This document shows positions 36,801-48,264 of a DNA stretch of 64,000 bases, in pieces. The notes below the pieces were generated by a model. It was given only the letters and a program-made list of their open reading frames with translations. It did no database searches and was not told the DNA's origin. The DNA lies in assembly GCA_010645155.1 (NCBI GenBank), contig CM021316.1, positions 1,915,600 through 1,979,599 on the forward strand, in the 5' to 3' direction. The position numbers and the translations under genes were made by a program. Position 1 is the first letter of the stretch. The number at the start of each line of letters is the position of its first letter. Source of the DNA: Tigriopus japonicus (Eukaryota; Arthropoda; Copepoda; Harpacticoida; Harpacticidae).

Positions 36801-39337
36801 AACGAACGATAACAAACGAGCTCTGCAGTCTGGTTCTATATTTAAAAAAAGTTTTGAAACGCAAAATAACTACAACAAACCTAAATCACTGGGGTATATT
36901 GTACAAGGGCTTCAACAATAAAGAGAACTTGGGGAAAATTTAGCCCTTCTGGTTTCTGTTTTCCCTCAATTTATTTCTAAGTTAGTTGAGTTTCTGGAGT
37001 GGTTTAGAGTGGTTTTTTCCTGCTTCACTTCATTCTTTTGTTTGTTTTGAACTGACTATGTTTGATGTATTAGAAATTAAAGGAAAAATGATATACGTAA
37101 TGAGATACGTAGATCCATACTTATGTTTTCATTACGACAACCCTTTCCATCTCTTTTAAGGACACAGGAATCCCTTCTTTAGTTTTGAAACCAGTTATCT
37201 TGTTTCTTATCATTATTATCATAAAACCAAATGAGGGAACTTGCTGGTAAAACAAGTTCAATCGGAGCCACTTATGCACTTCCATTTTCGATCAAAAAAA
37301 GGAAGTTTGAAATGACTAACCTCTGGTCCACTAATCATTCGCGATATTTTGGTGCATGGAATCTCTCTGGAAATGTGGAGGCTCACTCTCATCATCTCAT
37401 GGATCTTGGCTTCCAATTGGGTTTGAATCTCGGGCAGGAAATCGGGTTTGATCCCATAGAAGAGGAGATTATTCTTCCTGGTCTTGTCTATCTCATGCAT
37501 CTTCTCATGCAAGTCATCGTAAACACCCGTGATAGCGTCCATTTTGGTAGTGATACCCAACAACTTCTCTTCAACACCTAAGGTTGGAGTTATTTTTCAG
37601 CTCGAAAAAGTTCCTTCTCAAATATGTACATAATGCTGCTGGAATTATGAGCCACTTTTATAGTTTGTAATTGTCCTGTTTTAGCCCGTTTTATGGCCAG
37701 AGGCTTAGATTGGTTGCTTCCGTCCGGCCTTTGCCAGTCCCTTCTCAATCAAGGTCGTTCTTGGAAATGAATTGTGCACTAAACACGCATTTCAATAAAC
37801 ACTTTGAGCATTGTTTGGACCGGTTGTGCAAAGACTGGGAATTTGTGATTGCAGGGTAGAAGTTTGAATTTGCAACTTACCATCCAAATTTTTGACGAGG
37901 TTTTTCAAATTATCAATTTCTGTACGATGGCTCTTGACCGTTTTCTCCAAATGGTCGATCTTATCCTCATACTCCTTCACCTGTAAATGTCACAATCCAG
38001 GAGATTACTATCGTGTTGGCCTTCTAAAGTTTTGGATGGGAAACTGTCACCAAAAAGTTCACAAGTGGTCTTTTTTACATTTTCTTGTTTTTTGAGCTTC
38101 CCACTTGACACTGGTTCATAATATTTTAAAATGTTCCAAAAGTTTTCAGACTAGGATTTAGATGCAATGTTTGTGGTGGTTGTTTAGAATATCCATTTCA
38201 GTATGCATAATTGTTCAGCTTTTTGATTTTCTTTCATATGTGCTAAATGATTTAGTAGTAAAGTTTACAATATGTGACTACAGCAACTGACCAACATAAT
38301 TGTCAATGTCACAATGCAACCCTCCCATTTTTTTTTTGAAAAGTGTAAATGAAGTTTTGATTAACCTTTTGGTTTTCATTGGTTGCTCCTAGTTAAAAAT
38401 TGAAGTAGGAATAAGCAAAGGTGACAAATGAGTTGTGTTGTTGCAAATTCAACCTTTGTTAAGAATACCATAATATCATTCCTGTTGGTGAATGTTTCTT
38501 ACATAAGCTTACACGTTTTGAAAGCCAGCTAAAAACAACATTCAAAATGTCATCACTCCAAAAGATAAGTTTCCCATCCAAAACTTTCGATGTCCACCTA
38601 GTGGTGCTGTAGTTGTGTCACACATAGGAAGGAGAGAATGACATGCCTGGTTGCAACTTTACCATCACATCTAAATTTGAAACAGACATGCAACAATTTG
38701 GATTCAAGGGAACATGGAACGACAAGCAAAGCCATTGAGATTTTCCATTCCAATGCTCTTGTTTACTCACGACCATGACGTTGTAGTCAAATGCCAACAA
38801 AGCTGAGGTCAAACTGCAGCAGTCATAACTCCGAAAAAGCTGCCAAGAAACAGGTAAGAAGGGTGCAGACAAAAACACGGATTATTTAGTATCATGAGGA
38901 GGCCTTTTATGGTTGCGCTTCTTCTACAAGATGGATTTGGGAAAGGGCTCAATACATCCTTTTTTTACTACCACTATTGTATTGGGGGGTTTCAAAAATA
39001 GCTTGCCATGCTTGTTTCTTATTTGTTAGGTTATGAACAACGTTCTTGTATGAAATGTATGCTTCAATCCGTCTCAGTTGTCATGACTGAAACTGGGCGT
39101 GCATTTAAAGCCTGTCTATTTAACCTTGAAGAAGTGCAATATTCCATAGAGGTTCTTTCTTACCTTGTCCTCCATTCGTGCGAGTTTTTCCTCATTGGTT
39201 GGAACTTTATTGGCAGAGGCAGGTCCTGCAGAGGGTTGCCTCCTTGGAGGACCCGGGTTCGATTCCACGTCCCCCGATCGTAAAAGCAGGGTTCTGATAA
39301 CCAGTAACAGGCATGGTTGAACCTTTAACTGACCCAT
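33880..39337 (-). CDS. Six-exon gene: 2A-like leader, coiled coil and L1-ORF1p-like RNA-binding domain
   Basis: Coding exons, in reading order: 39337-39164, 37980-37881, 37577-37321, 36751-36587, 36235-35891 and 33969-33880. All join in frame (376 residues). Introns are GT-AG; the fourth donor (GTACTG) is weak. Residues 1-30 are a short hydrophobic leader ending SGDVESNPGP, a complete 2A motif (DVExNPGP). Residues about 45-130 are a charged heptad-rich coiled coil. Residues about 135-260 follow L1 ORF1p (Transposase_22): NNLLFYGI, then ISREIPCTKISRM, RPVLVNFVNWKDREEVL, GTHIYVTEDLS and a C-terminal CMIRQDKLFID. A Ser/Pro-rich stretch and an acidic tail follow. An in-frame ATG at 39469 would add 44 residues. 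The family binds RNA as trimers; the 2A motif predicts ribosome skipping between Gly29 and Pro30. The introns argue for a host gene rather than a recent retrotransposon copy. Its 3' end faces that of ABCC copy B, 165 bp away. Confidence 0.75.
35547..35743. repeat. Near-palindrome, about 94-bp arms
   Basis: Positions 35547-35640 and 35650-35743 are inverted copies with roughly ten differences and a loop of about 10 bp. The arms begin 'ttaggtgcactaattcaaatg'-like on both outer sides. It lies in the last intron of the ORF1p-like gene. It could be a tiny MITE or the source of a hairpin RNA. No target-site duplication is clear. Confidence 0.85.
38771..38839 (-). other. Possible cassette exon (23 codons) of the ORF1p-like gene
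   Basis: It has a good polypyrimidine tract plus CAG acceptor and a GTGAGT donor, is phase 0 on both sides and contains no stop. Skipping it, however, gives an unbroken coiled coil (MEDK joined to VKEYEDK). Including it would insert a cysteine-rich, non-heptad stretch. I treat it as optional or false. Confidence 0.25.
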
Positions 39338-39984
39338 TACTAAAGGTTCGAATCCTGGAGCAAGAATTTCCTGAGGGTTTAGAAGATTGTAATCTATCCA
39401 TGAAAATAAACCGAGTTCATTAGCGGTGTCATTGCTCAAAAAAGCTATGCTGCCAATGTTTAAAATCATAAAAATGTGTGATTAGAACGCTCGGCACCGT
39501 TGTGAGAGAGATTAGTTTTATCTCATTTTTGTTTTTTCCTCAGCTAAATGGATATTTGCATCGTTGGGATACTTAATTGAAAACTACAATGCTTGACTGT
39601 TTTGACTTTGTGCAACGCTATTGTTGTTTTCAACTAACGCATCTTCTCTCATGGTTTAATGTGGATTCAGGAAAACAAGATTCTTTGCAATTAAAAAAGC
39701 TAAATATGAACTTAAAATTGATCTTTAAAACACGTTTCCACTATAGATATATATTTAAATTGAAACCATTAGAAACTTTCTTTTAGAATGCAGATGTTTA
39801 TTGACCTTGCATATTGAAAGGGGTCGCTTTGAAAAAGCCAAACTGTTCTGATTAAATTGAAGCTCCCTCGTAATATTTACTTAATTTATCTTTACGACAT
39901 TACTTCCTCGAAGAAAAAATATCTTCACGAACCAATATTGCAATGGGCTCAGTTACAAAAAAAAACCAACTTTTCAAAGTGAGG

Positions 39985-40232
39985 AGAGATGATTGTGGCG
40001 CAGTTGATTAACGCGCAACCGAGTTACGCGCAGGTTCATAGGTTCGATCCTAGGTCTTCCCTCCACCCTTGTCATATTCTAGCGGACAATTTATAGAAGA
40101 TTTACGCCTCGAACGGCCTTCTCAAGCAATCCAGAATGAGCTTTTTCCATGGATTCAAATCATGACGAAACATATACTGAACAAAGTGTTACAAAATTCC
40201 ATTGAGACCTGATCTCGCAATAAAGATTATTA
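39985..40232 (+). mobile_element. tRNA-derived SINE, copy 2, with LINE-like tail
   Basis: The A-box-like 'tggcgcagttgattaa' (about 40006) and B box 'ggttcgatcct' (about 40041) form a tRNA-like head homologous to 22785-22925. A tRNA-unrelated body of about 130 bp follows. The end, 'tcgcaataaag' plus ATTATTATT, closely resembles the tail of the LINE at 1565-3025. Confidence 0.75.
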
Positions 40233-40761
40233 TTCAAAATAGTTCAGAAGTTCATGACTTTTTTCTGCCTAGATAATGAACAAATCGCCACCCCCGTTCA
40301 TGAATCACTCACCATAGGGGGTTAATGTCCTTCCACTATTATCGTCACCCAAAAAAGCCCCCTTTGTTCGTTTCCTCCTTTTTTGGTCTAGGATATTGGT
40401 CTTTTAGCCACACGACTGAGGTTGACAATGTCACTCTTCTGGGGTTCGTTCCATTCACTGTCGAAAAAGAAAGGTCGGACCTTGGAACGGTTTTGTTGTC
40501 CGCGACAAACTACCAACTCGAGGTTTTCTGAGCCTCTTTCCAATGTCCCTTGGATATCTTAAGTGTGCCAATTACAGTTACCACGCTCCAGTTTTTATCA
40601 TGCCATGGGCCCTTACCAACCAATGTCCTCCCTTCCTACCAAGAACCAGGCAAACCAACCAGAAAGTGAAGCGAGCTTTGTAGCTTAGAACAGTATCGCA
40701 CGGAAGCAACTTGAGTTTGACAATCTGAGGCGATGAGAGTGCCAATCATGGCACACCATGA

Positions 40762-43192
40762 ATGAAAGACGTGGAACACATTTGTTGGTCTGTTCCGCTT
40801 TCAGAGAGTGGCGCTCTGAGAACAATTCCATGGACCGAGACCGTCGGTTATCCTTTGAATATGATTCTTAGTAGCATTAAAATGTATGCGATTCCTAGTG
40901 CCATGAAAGAGTAAGTATTTCATGACAGAATCATGGTTAGTTTACTCAGTTCATTTTTGTTCTTTTAACATTTGAGATGAATGATGGGGAAAGGTGAGTT
41001 GTTGAGGATATTAAGAAAGTTAATGGACAACACTGAAAAATGAAAATTAGCTTTCGTAGCTCACGAACCTCCATTATGCTTCCTGATGCCCACATAAACT
41101 TAACCAAAATCTGAGATGAGTTTTTGAGGCTTTCAAGAAATTTGGTTGGAGCAGAATAAAGGTACTTGTCGTGAAATCTATTTTGCTTTAAATAATCTCC
41201 CTTTTAATGAGCAACTTAGCGTCAGCCTTTTAGTTTCCCATGTTGGAATTTCTCGGATTGAACTTTTGCTCAAAACTGATAGTTTTATGGCAACTTTTCT
41301 TCGCGACTCCATTTTGTCGAACTGACATTTTCAAATGTTTAGAAATTCATGTTTTACAATTTTTGTGTTAAATCAGCTCATACAGTACTTTTCAAGAAAA
41401 AACAAATTGATATTTTGAAATTACTTCAATCATAAACTTGCCTTTTCCAAGTGGCAACTAAGGGGCATGTTTATAGCAATATTTTTCAAAAAGGTATAAA
41501 TCTGCCGATTGTGACGACTCTGAACACCTTATTTGGTCAACAAATCAAAATCTTTTTTGTTTTGTGCCAAATTTATTTCTCTTGTGAAAAGCTTGTGTTT
41601 ATGATTCTTCTTTTCTTTAGGGTCCCCAAGGTTCCTTCTGTATTATTTAATGAAACTACCCATAGAATCCCCAGCTCACGACATTAAAAAATAGAAAGAA
41701 GGCGCGAAACTTTTTCCCTACCATCATCACTTCCTAAAGCCATAAAAGTGAAAGTTAGACGGTCCATTTGAGCGTCATCAACAAACCTGACCCTAAAGAA
41801 TGAAGGTTTTCCGAAGACTTTGACAGGTAATTCGTGATTCGATTGGCTGTGATATTCCGTCATTAAGTGAGGGTCTTTCGTGTGATGAAATGAAGATAAA
41901 GACAGCACTTTGTACGCATGTGAGAGAAGTTATTAAGAATTCACGTGCTTGTGAACCAACCAACCAACAAACTATCTAATAACGAATGTGGTATCATGGA
42001 GAAATCTGCCCTTTCTTTAACAACAAGGACATTGTTGATAATGGAAACCGAACATGCCAACCCACTTCTTCTCACCCATTCGTCCAAAGTATGTTTTGGC
42101 CAAATTCGAAAGACAAGGGCAAACTGTTCTTTAAAAATAATTACTACTGTTTTTGAACAATGTAAGCCAAGAGCTGAAAGTATAATATGAATGGACTTAA
42201 TGTTTCAGTTAAAGTTTTCTCTTTTCAAAAGCTATTCTAGTATCGAGTTTGCTTTTATACCCTATGCAAACGTTTTACAATGTTACGAACAAATCCCCCA
42301 TGGTGTCTACATCAAATAAGAAGACAATCTAATAAGCCATCACAATTGGAACTTGGAATTAAAACATTTAAAATTTTTACCCATCATAATTTACTTTTCA
42401 GGGAAATGCATTTCGACATTTGTCCTACACTGAAAGTTCGACAACAAACCAAATCACTACGATTAAATTTTCCCTTCAATAACGTAGAAAATGTATTCTG
42501 CCATTGCATTTGGAAGTAGGGAACCTCCTAAAAAGCTCCAAAGAGTTTGTGACATATTAGAATGAAGACTAACTTTCCAATTTTCTTACTTAGTAATACA
42601 AATACAGGACACAGTGGAATGACGTCGATTTTGGTGATGCAAGAGCCCTCTTACACCCTGACACGAAAGTTGTGTCGTCGTCATACTTTGAGCCTAAAAA
42701 TTACGGCAATGCGTGGACACTTTGGCGTAATCAAACCACTCATGTACCCCAACAAGTACCTAGAATATTTTTGGATTAATTAGGATGTAATTTCAGGGCA
42801 AATAGGTGACAAATTATTCCTGGAACAGCAATTGTCAACTTGATGTCCGGCGTTTTCTTTTTGCACGGTTCCATCTGCCTTTAAACCGCTGTGAAAAAGT
42901 AGTGAATGGCGGGAATCAAATTTTTCTCGGTGTGGAGAAAGGAGACTAGTTTTGGAACACCTCCAACCAAAAATAACGGGAAATATTACTGTCCGTCATA
43001 ATTCAAGAGCTCATGGAATCTCACCCGTTCATCAAAATTTTAGTCAAAGGAAAACACCTGAAAAAGTGCGGAAAAACGTTGCGCCGTCCACACTTTCCAC
43101 TTTGGTCGATAGCATCCCAAATATCACTTCCGAGGAAGAAGAGACTAGTTGGGGACAGATTGGATGTCAAGTCGTTCAAATCTATTCTTAAA
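40762..43192 (+). other. Weak exon-like pieces of an unidentified gene
   Basis: Several open stretches are bounded by plausible splice sites but I cannot join them into a gene. 40762-40910 has an ATG and a GTAAGT donor. 42402-42480 follows 'ttacttttcag'. 42607-42780 follows 'aatacag' and includes WNDVDFGDARALLHPD. 42955-43192 is open to a stop and ends GQIGCQVVQIYS. A minus-strand open piece at 41724-41890, containing PVKVFGKPSFFRVRF, ends at a possible GTAGGG donor. None matches a family I recognise. These may be exons, decayed exons or chance frames. Confidence 0.2.
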
Positions 43193-43329
43193 AATGAAAA
43201 TATTTTGGTTTAAAATTACGACAAAACTTTCATGTCAGGGTGTAAACATGCATGAGTTGATCTGAAAGCAAACTTTTCGTTGTATTCTAAATGCGAAAGT
43301 GCGAATGTTAAATAACTGAACGAGGTAAT

Positions 43330-43566
43330 ATCAGTTAGGTGTCACATGTGCCTCCAAAAACGACCCATTAAATTAAACTTACCAAAAAATATTGGATAAA
43401 TTTGTGCGCACAAACGAAATTACCAAATAATTATTGATTATTTTGATACATAAACAATAAAATTAATATAGAAAATAATTCAAGCTTATTTTTCAAATAA
43501 TTTGCCTGTTGAAGAAAATATATATTTAACATTTTGTCGCTTTTTCACACATATTTTTCCGGGCCC
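43330..43566. repeat. Degenerate piece of the TAGGGCCCGG hAT-like family
   Basis: The order 'cctccaaaaacgacccattaaatt', 'aaatattggataaa', then 'catatttttccgggccca' parallels 11920-12114 inside the large hAT-like element. Its ends are eroded. Confidence 0.5.
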
Positions 43567-44770
43567 ACTTTTTCATTGTCGTAACTTCTGCTCTGCATCT
43601 AAGTTTTGAGGTTTCCGATTTTGGAAACTGCCCTTTGGCATATCACTACGTTTCGCCCATCTCTATTTTGGGGTTGATAACAGTTACCAAAACTAAGAGA
43701 GTTTTCAGTGCATCACTATTAAGCCCTAGGTCCATCATCACACGATCACGCATAAATACTCGTCTTCAATAGGCTCATACAGCTCCCCAATGAAACTTGA
43801 AACCATGAGTATGGCTCTGGTCGTGAGACCAAGTTGGTCGTTCTATTACCTTTCCAGCAACAAAGCACACAATGGTGAGACCTCAAGTACACTCACGGCT
43901 TTAGTGGTCTCAGTTGTCACAATTGTCACAGATCAAGGACACCAATTCCAATCATCCTTGGCATGGAACATGTATGTGTGTGCGTGTTCCATTAAACAGC
44001 TCGTAGATGGAACCTTAAGTTTCTATGATGTACTTTAGAGTTGGTAATGTATGTTCCAACGTTTTTCTTGGGAGACTACTTTCAATTTTCTGTGCCTTTT
44101 GGATATTTTGTGGCCTAGTCTAACGGCCTTCTTGGCCTTGGCTCGTTTGTCCTAAGAACAAGAACAAGAAGGAAGGAAGGAACGAAAGAAGGAACGAATG
44201 GGAGGGATGCACTTGAAGCACATTTGTTGGTTCAATAAACTGCAGTCTTGGAAAAGAACAAACAAAAAGTGGACCTCCCAGATAGTTCCGCACAAATTTG
44301 AGCGATTGACACATCGTAAATGGGGCACTGGTTTTTGACCGAGTAGAATTGATTGTTTCATCAAGAAATCGTGTTGTTTTGCCACGCAAAATAAACATAA
44401 AAAGTTTCAGAACTCTGAATTACAAACATACCAGATGTCACGTTGTTCGTTACGTATTGATATAGTATAGTGATTGGGGTCGTACATTTATGTTTATTCA
44501 TAGTAATGACCCACTTCATAATTTTTATGACTTTGATATCCATTATTGTAATCTTAAAATATTGAACTTACTTATAGCATGTCCTTTCCTTCATACCTAG
44601 AATTGTATAAACGCAAAATGTAGTTTACAAAGTGGTAAGTAAAATGATTCCCTGATCCTTCATGTGGCATATTCATTAAAAACACTTGTGAACCTTTGCA
44701 TGTTTAACAACTTTAGTCCGTTGATGGTACTGAAATGTGATAAACTTCGATTGCACGTATTTTGCATAAT

Positions 44771-45481
44771 ATGAAGCTCCTAACATTATTCTTGTGGATA
44801 TTATCCTTGACTGTCTTCAAAGTGGTTAACGACAGAAATGAATACCCATTTGTTGGGTACCAGATCCTTCAAGCATTGATCGTCACCCTCAACTCTCCGT
44901 TCATTAAGAAACGATCCAAACCAATGGTTCTACTAAGTTCAGTGTCTCAATTCATGTTCACCATTAGTGTTTCTGAGACCATTACAGGGTCAGTCATAAT
45001 TTTAGCAACGGCAGATTTTGTGGAATTGATCATTTTCACGGTGGTCCAAATACGTTCCAAACCTTCTTCATTCTTCACGGCTTTGGTACCCGTCATAATC
45101 ATTGGCATTGGACACTCAACCATTTTGAAAGAAACCAATGAATGGTGGACTTGGAATACCAGTGCCCTTATTATTTGGACTAGCTTAAGAACATTTGTGT
45201 TGGAGGATCTGGAACCATCTGGAACAATAGTGACTGAATTCTGGAGTTGTGTCGCTTTGGTTTCAGCACTATTTCTATTTTACTTGGACGTTTGGAACAC
45301 TTTACTTTGTTTTGTAACAACGTCCATGGCTTTGAGCTTGGAATCCAATTTGACTCTTCGAGTGTTTAGTGAAGTGGACACGCATTTACAGACAACTTTT
45401 GTCTTCTCATTGGCGAAAGTGATGCGATCCCAGCTGCTAATGTGGGTGTTGAGCCATTGTCAAGCTTTTGGACTAGGTTAG
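44771..45481 (+). CDS. Intronless ORF, probable multi-pass membrane protein, unidentified
   Basis: An uninterrupted 237-codon frame from an ATG at 44771 to TAG at 45479-45481. This is far longer than chance frames in this AT-rich DNA. The product is strongly hydrophobic, with about six candidate membrane segments: near the N terminus (LTLFLWILSL), FMFTISV, SVIILATADFVELIIFTVV, ALVPVIIIGIG, ALIIWTSL and CVALVSALFLFYL. No signature motif is visible. It might be a chemoreceptor-like or orphan protein, or a recently dead single-exon gene. The minus-strand frames here are short. No neighbouring gene suggests a role, and no poly(A) signal is evident just downstream. Confidence 0.4.
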   Translation: MKLLTLFLWILSLTVFKVVNDRNEYPFVGYQILQALIVTLNSPFIKKRSKPMVLLSSVSQFMFTISVSETITGSVIILATADFVELIIFTVVQIRSKPSSFFTALVPVIIIGIGHSTILKETNEWWTWNTSALIIWTSLRTFVLEDLEPSGTIVTEFWSCVALVSALFLFYLDVWNTLLCFVTTSMALSLESNLTLRVFSEVDTHLQTTFVFSLAKVMRSQLLMWVLSHCQAFGLG

Positions 45482-45629
45482 GGGGACTTCTTGAGAGAAT
45501 CATAAGTTGACGGGCGATGTTAACTTCTGTAGAAGCACAGATTATATAATGACATTATATGGTCTGTGTGTAGAAGCCATGCGTAAAGGCAAATTCAAAA
45601 GTACAAAGTAGAAAGAAGGACTGAATTTC

Positions 45630-45825
45630 TGGAGTGGGAGGCTAGCGATGAGAATCATGATTTCCTGTAAGAAAAATGCGATTAAATTTTTTTTTGCAAA
45701 CGAGGCCTTGTTTGCATTGAGGATAGAAAGTATTTATATTTTTAGCTCAATTCAATGCAGGAGTGAAAAGTTATGCCTTTTCAATGTTATATTCTGAAGA
45801 GAGCATACATTGAAAAAGCTCGCCC
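45630..45825. repeat. Dispersed repeat, partner of 23178-23370
   Basis: Same orientation as the partner copy, about 75-80% alike by eye. Confidence 0.75.
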
Positions 45826-48264
45826 TTTTGCGGTAAAACAATCACCAGAAAAGGACTAGTTCATTCATTCCCAGCATGAAGAAAACAATTCAGAACTTCA
45901 GATTCACAAACCTTTGAAGTAAAGTAACAACAACACAGGACAAATAATTCAATATTTTTAGGGCGAAGTTAAACTAACCGTAGATCACAGAACTACGGGA
46001 TGTTTCTCGATCTAAGGAGAAAAATTTAGTTTCAAGAAAAAAAGCAGTTCAAAGCAGGCTAGTTTCTTTTTTTCTCTTTCTTCAATCTGAGGCAAACGTA
46101 AAGTCTTCTTGATGAAAGCGAATAAACTGTATGTATTTTTAAGATTAAAATTGGGGGTCTTTTTTATGGGTTCTTAGTCTCATGGGAACGTTTATTTGTA
46201 TTTTTAGGCCCATTTTTGGTTAGAATTGAATTGAATATGGCTCTTTCCACTTAAAGTCTTTAATTCCTCATAGTGCATGTTAAAAAGTACAGAATTAGCT
46301 AAAGTACAGTAAAGAAAGCAAAGCAAGAAGAAACCAGAGTTCCAGAGTGGTCATGTTCAGCCAGACTCTGCTAAAAATTTGTCGGACAATTTTCAGGCCC
46401 CAACCATTGAGATCTATTAAATACTAGAGGGAATGTAAGCCTAAAAATGTGTCTCCGATCACCAACTGTTGAGCCGACATAAGTGCGGGAACATTTGAAA
46501 TGTGCGACCAAGCAAATGTCAACCATGCAATTGATGAACCAATTATGGAATTGAGTTATGTTTTTGGGTCACTTTTAGTTATTGCTAGTGGTCACTTTCT
46601 TGAAAGACCGGAAGACGTCATTAGGTGACCATGCCTTGGATTTGAATACTTCAGCTGGGAACTTTTTTGCTAATACCTTGAATCAGTCATTGGTAGGAAG
46701 AACACAAATTTAATCTTTTGCATTATGTAGGGTTAATCCAATACAGATCGGGGCATAAAATAATTTTGGCTTCAAGAACAATTTAAAAAAAGTTGGTCTT
46801 GATTCGCATGTTTGGTCACACTAACTGTCCGCTCAACAGTTGTGATGGCGACATTTTCCTCATAAATTCAATGCATTCCACCTCGCTTGCCAAATCAGCC
46901 TGACGAGAGCTTGCACGCTAACTAGTGATTAATAATTGATCTAAGGCCCCAGCTGACCATTGGTTTATTGATCACTTGTGCCCAAACAAGTTCTCATTCT
47001 TTAATCACAACTTTCCAAAACAACCACAGCAACCATACACAAACTGTAAAACAGTTTGCGCTAACTATCCACTGAACATACTGTATTTGTTTGTTTGGGC
47101 ACAACGCGCCACAGCTGTAACTTGTCCAACAAAATCTTCACTATGCCCGCCCTGTGGAAGAAACATACTCTTGAGTTATCTCATTTTTGAGTCTCATCCC
47201 ATACCAATACCTACTCTTGACACGTATGTTTAAGGTGATTAAATTGTAATGATACTTTTATTCTAATACAATACTAATACATCAAAAAAACAGTTTTGTT
47301 ACCTTCAGGCAAAGCATCTTTGATTGATTCACCATGAAACTATTACTTTGGATCAATAAATGACCCTTCATGTCACGAACGCACGATCGATTCGCAAAAG
47401 ACATCCTTACATAAAGTGCAATATACATTTCTTTATCACTGGCTTTGTTTAAACGTCAAAAATGTATGATGAACCCGAGCACTTAATAACTGTTGAAGTT
47501 ATTTGGATCACAATTCGCTTCATTGTTTTGTTGCGATTCACCATAAAAAATTCGATGATTTCCGTTTCAAAAAAGCCCTTTTCCAAAAAAATCTCAGTAG
47601 TTACCCCATCTAGAAGAACCTATTTTACTATATTATTTCCCAATCTTATTATTTACTAGTTTTTAGTATATATCATTCTGTAACTGCATGCTTCTAATGT
47701 GCTCAAAAGGTAATTATATCATTTATAACTCGTGATTGAAACCAAATGTGAACCTCACCTTCATTGGAAATGATTTGCCAAACACTTGGTTTTAAAAGTA
47801 AAAGAAAGCAATTTCACCCAAGTTCAGTATTTAAGCGATGATGATTTTTCTCGTGAAAGACTATATTTGAATGACTTCGATTTTTTCCTCCTTTCGAAAA
47901 TTTGGCTAAAATAAAGATAGGGCGACATAAAGGGAAAAACCATATATATCTTAAGAATTGTTATCTGCAATATTTTTTTTGAGCTTTGTACATTTTTCGC
48001 GACATCAACCGTTTCCGAGTGACGAACATGGTTTCGTGTTCCGCTTCTTATGCATCACCCGATGTGCTATCTAATATAATAGTGAGGATTTAAGTTAGAC
48101 TCGTTAATGTGGATAGCAATTCACGTAATATTTTCGTATATGTAGCGACGTTATGTGATTGTTTTCAAACGTTTGCCCACTTATCATTACGCAGTTTAAT
48201 TTCTCCACTGATTTATCGTTCATTGTTTGTCCTCAAATATGACGTCGGCTTTGCAAGCTGAGTG
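45826..48264. other. Intergenic, nothing recognised
   Basis: No domain, exon chain or RNA gene is seen. It includes the presumptive promoter of the gene starting at 48265, without an identifiable core element. Confidence 0.5.

Noticed and set aside
43790..44038. 82-codon ORF with a true ATG
   Set aside because: Short, no recognisable motif and no flanking splice or poly(A) signals. Chance is a sufficient explanation.
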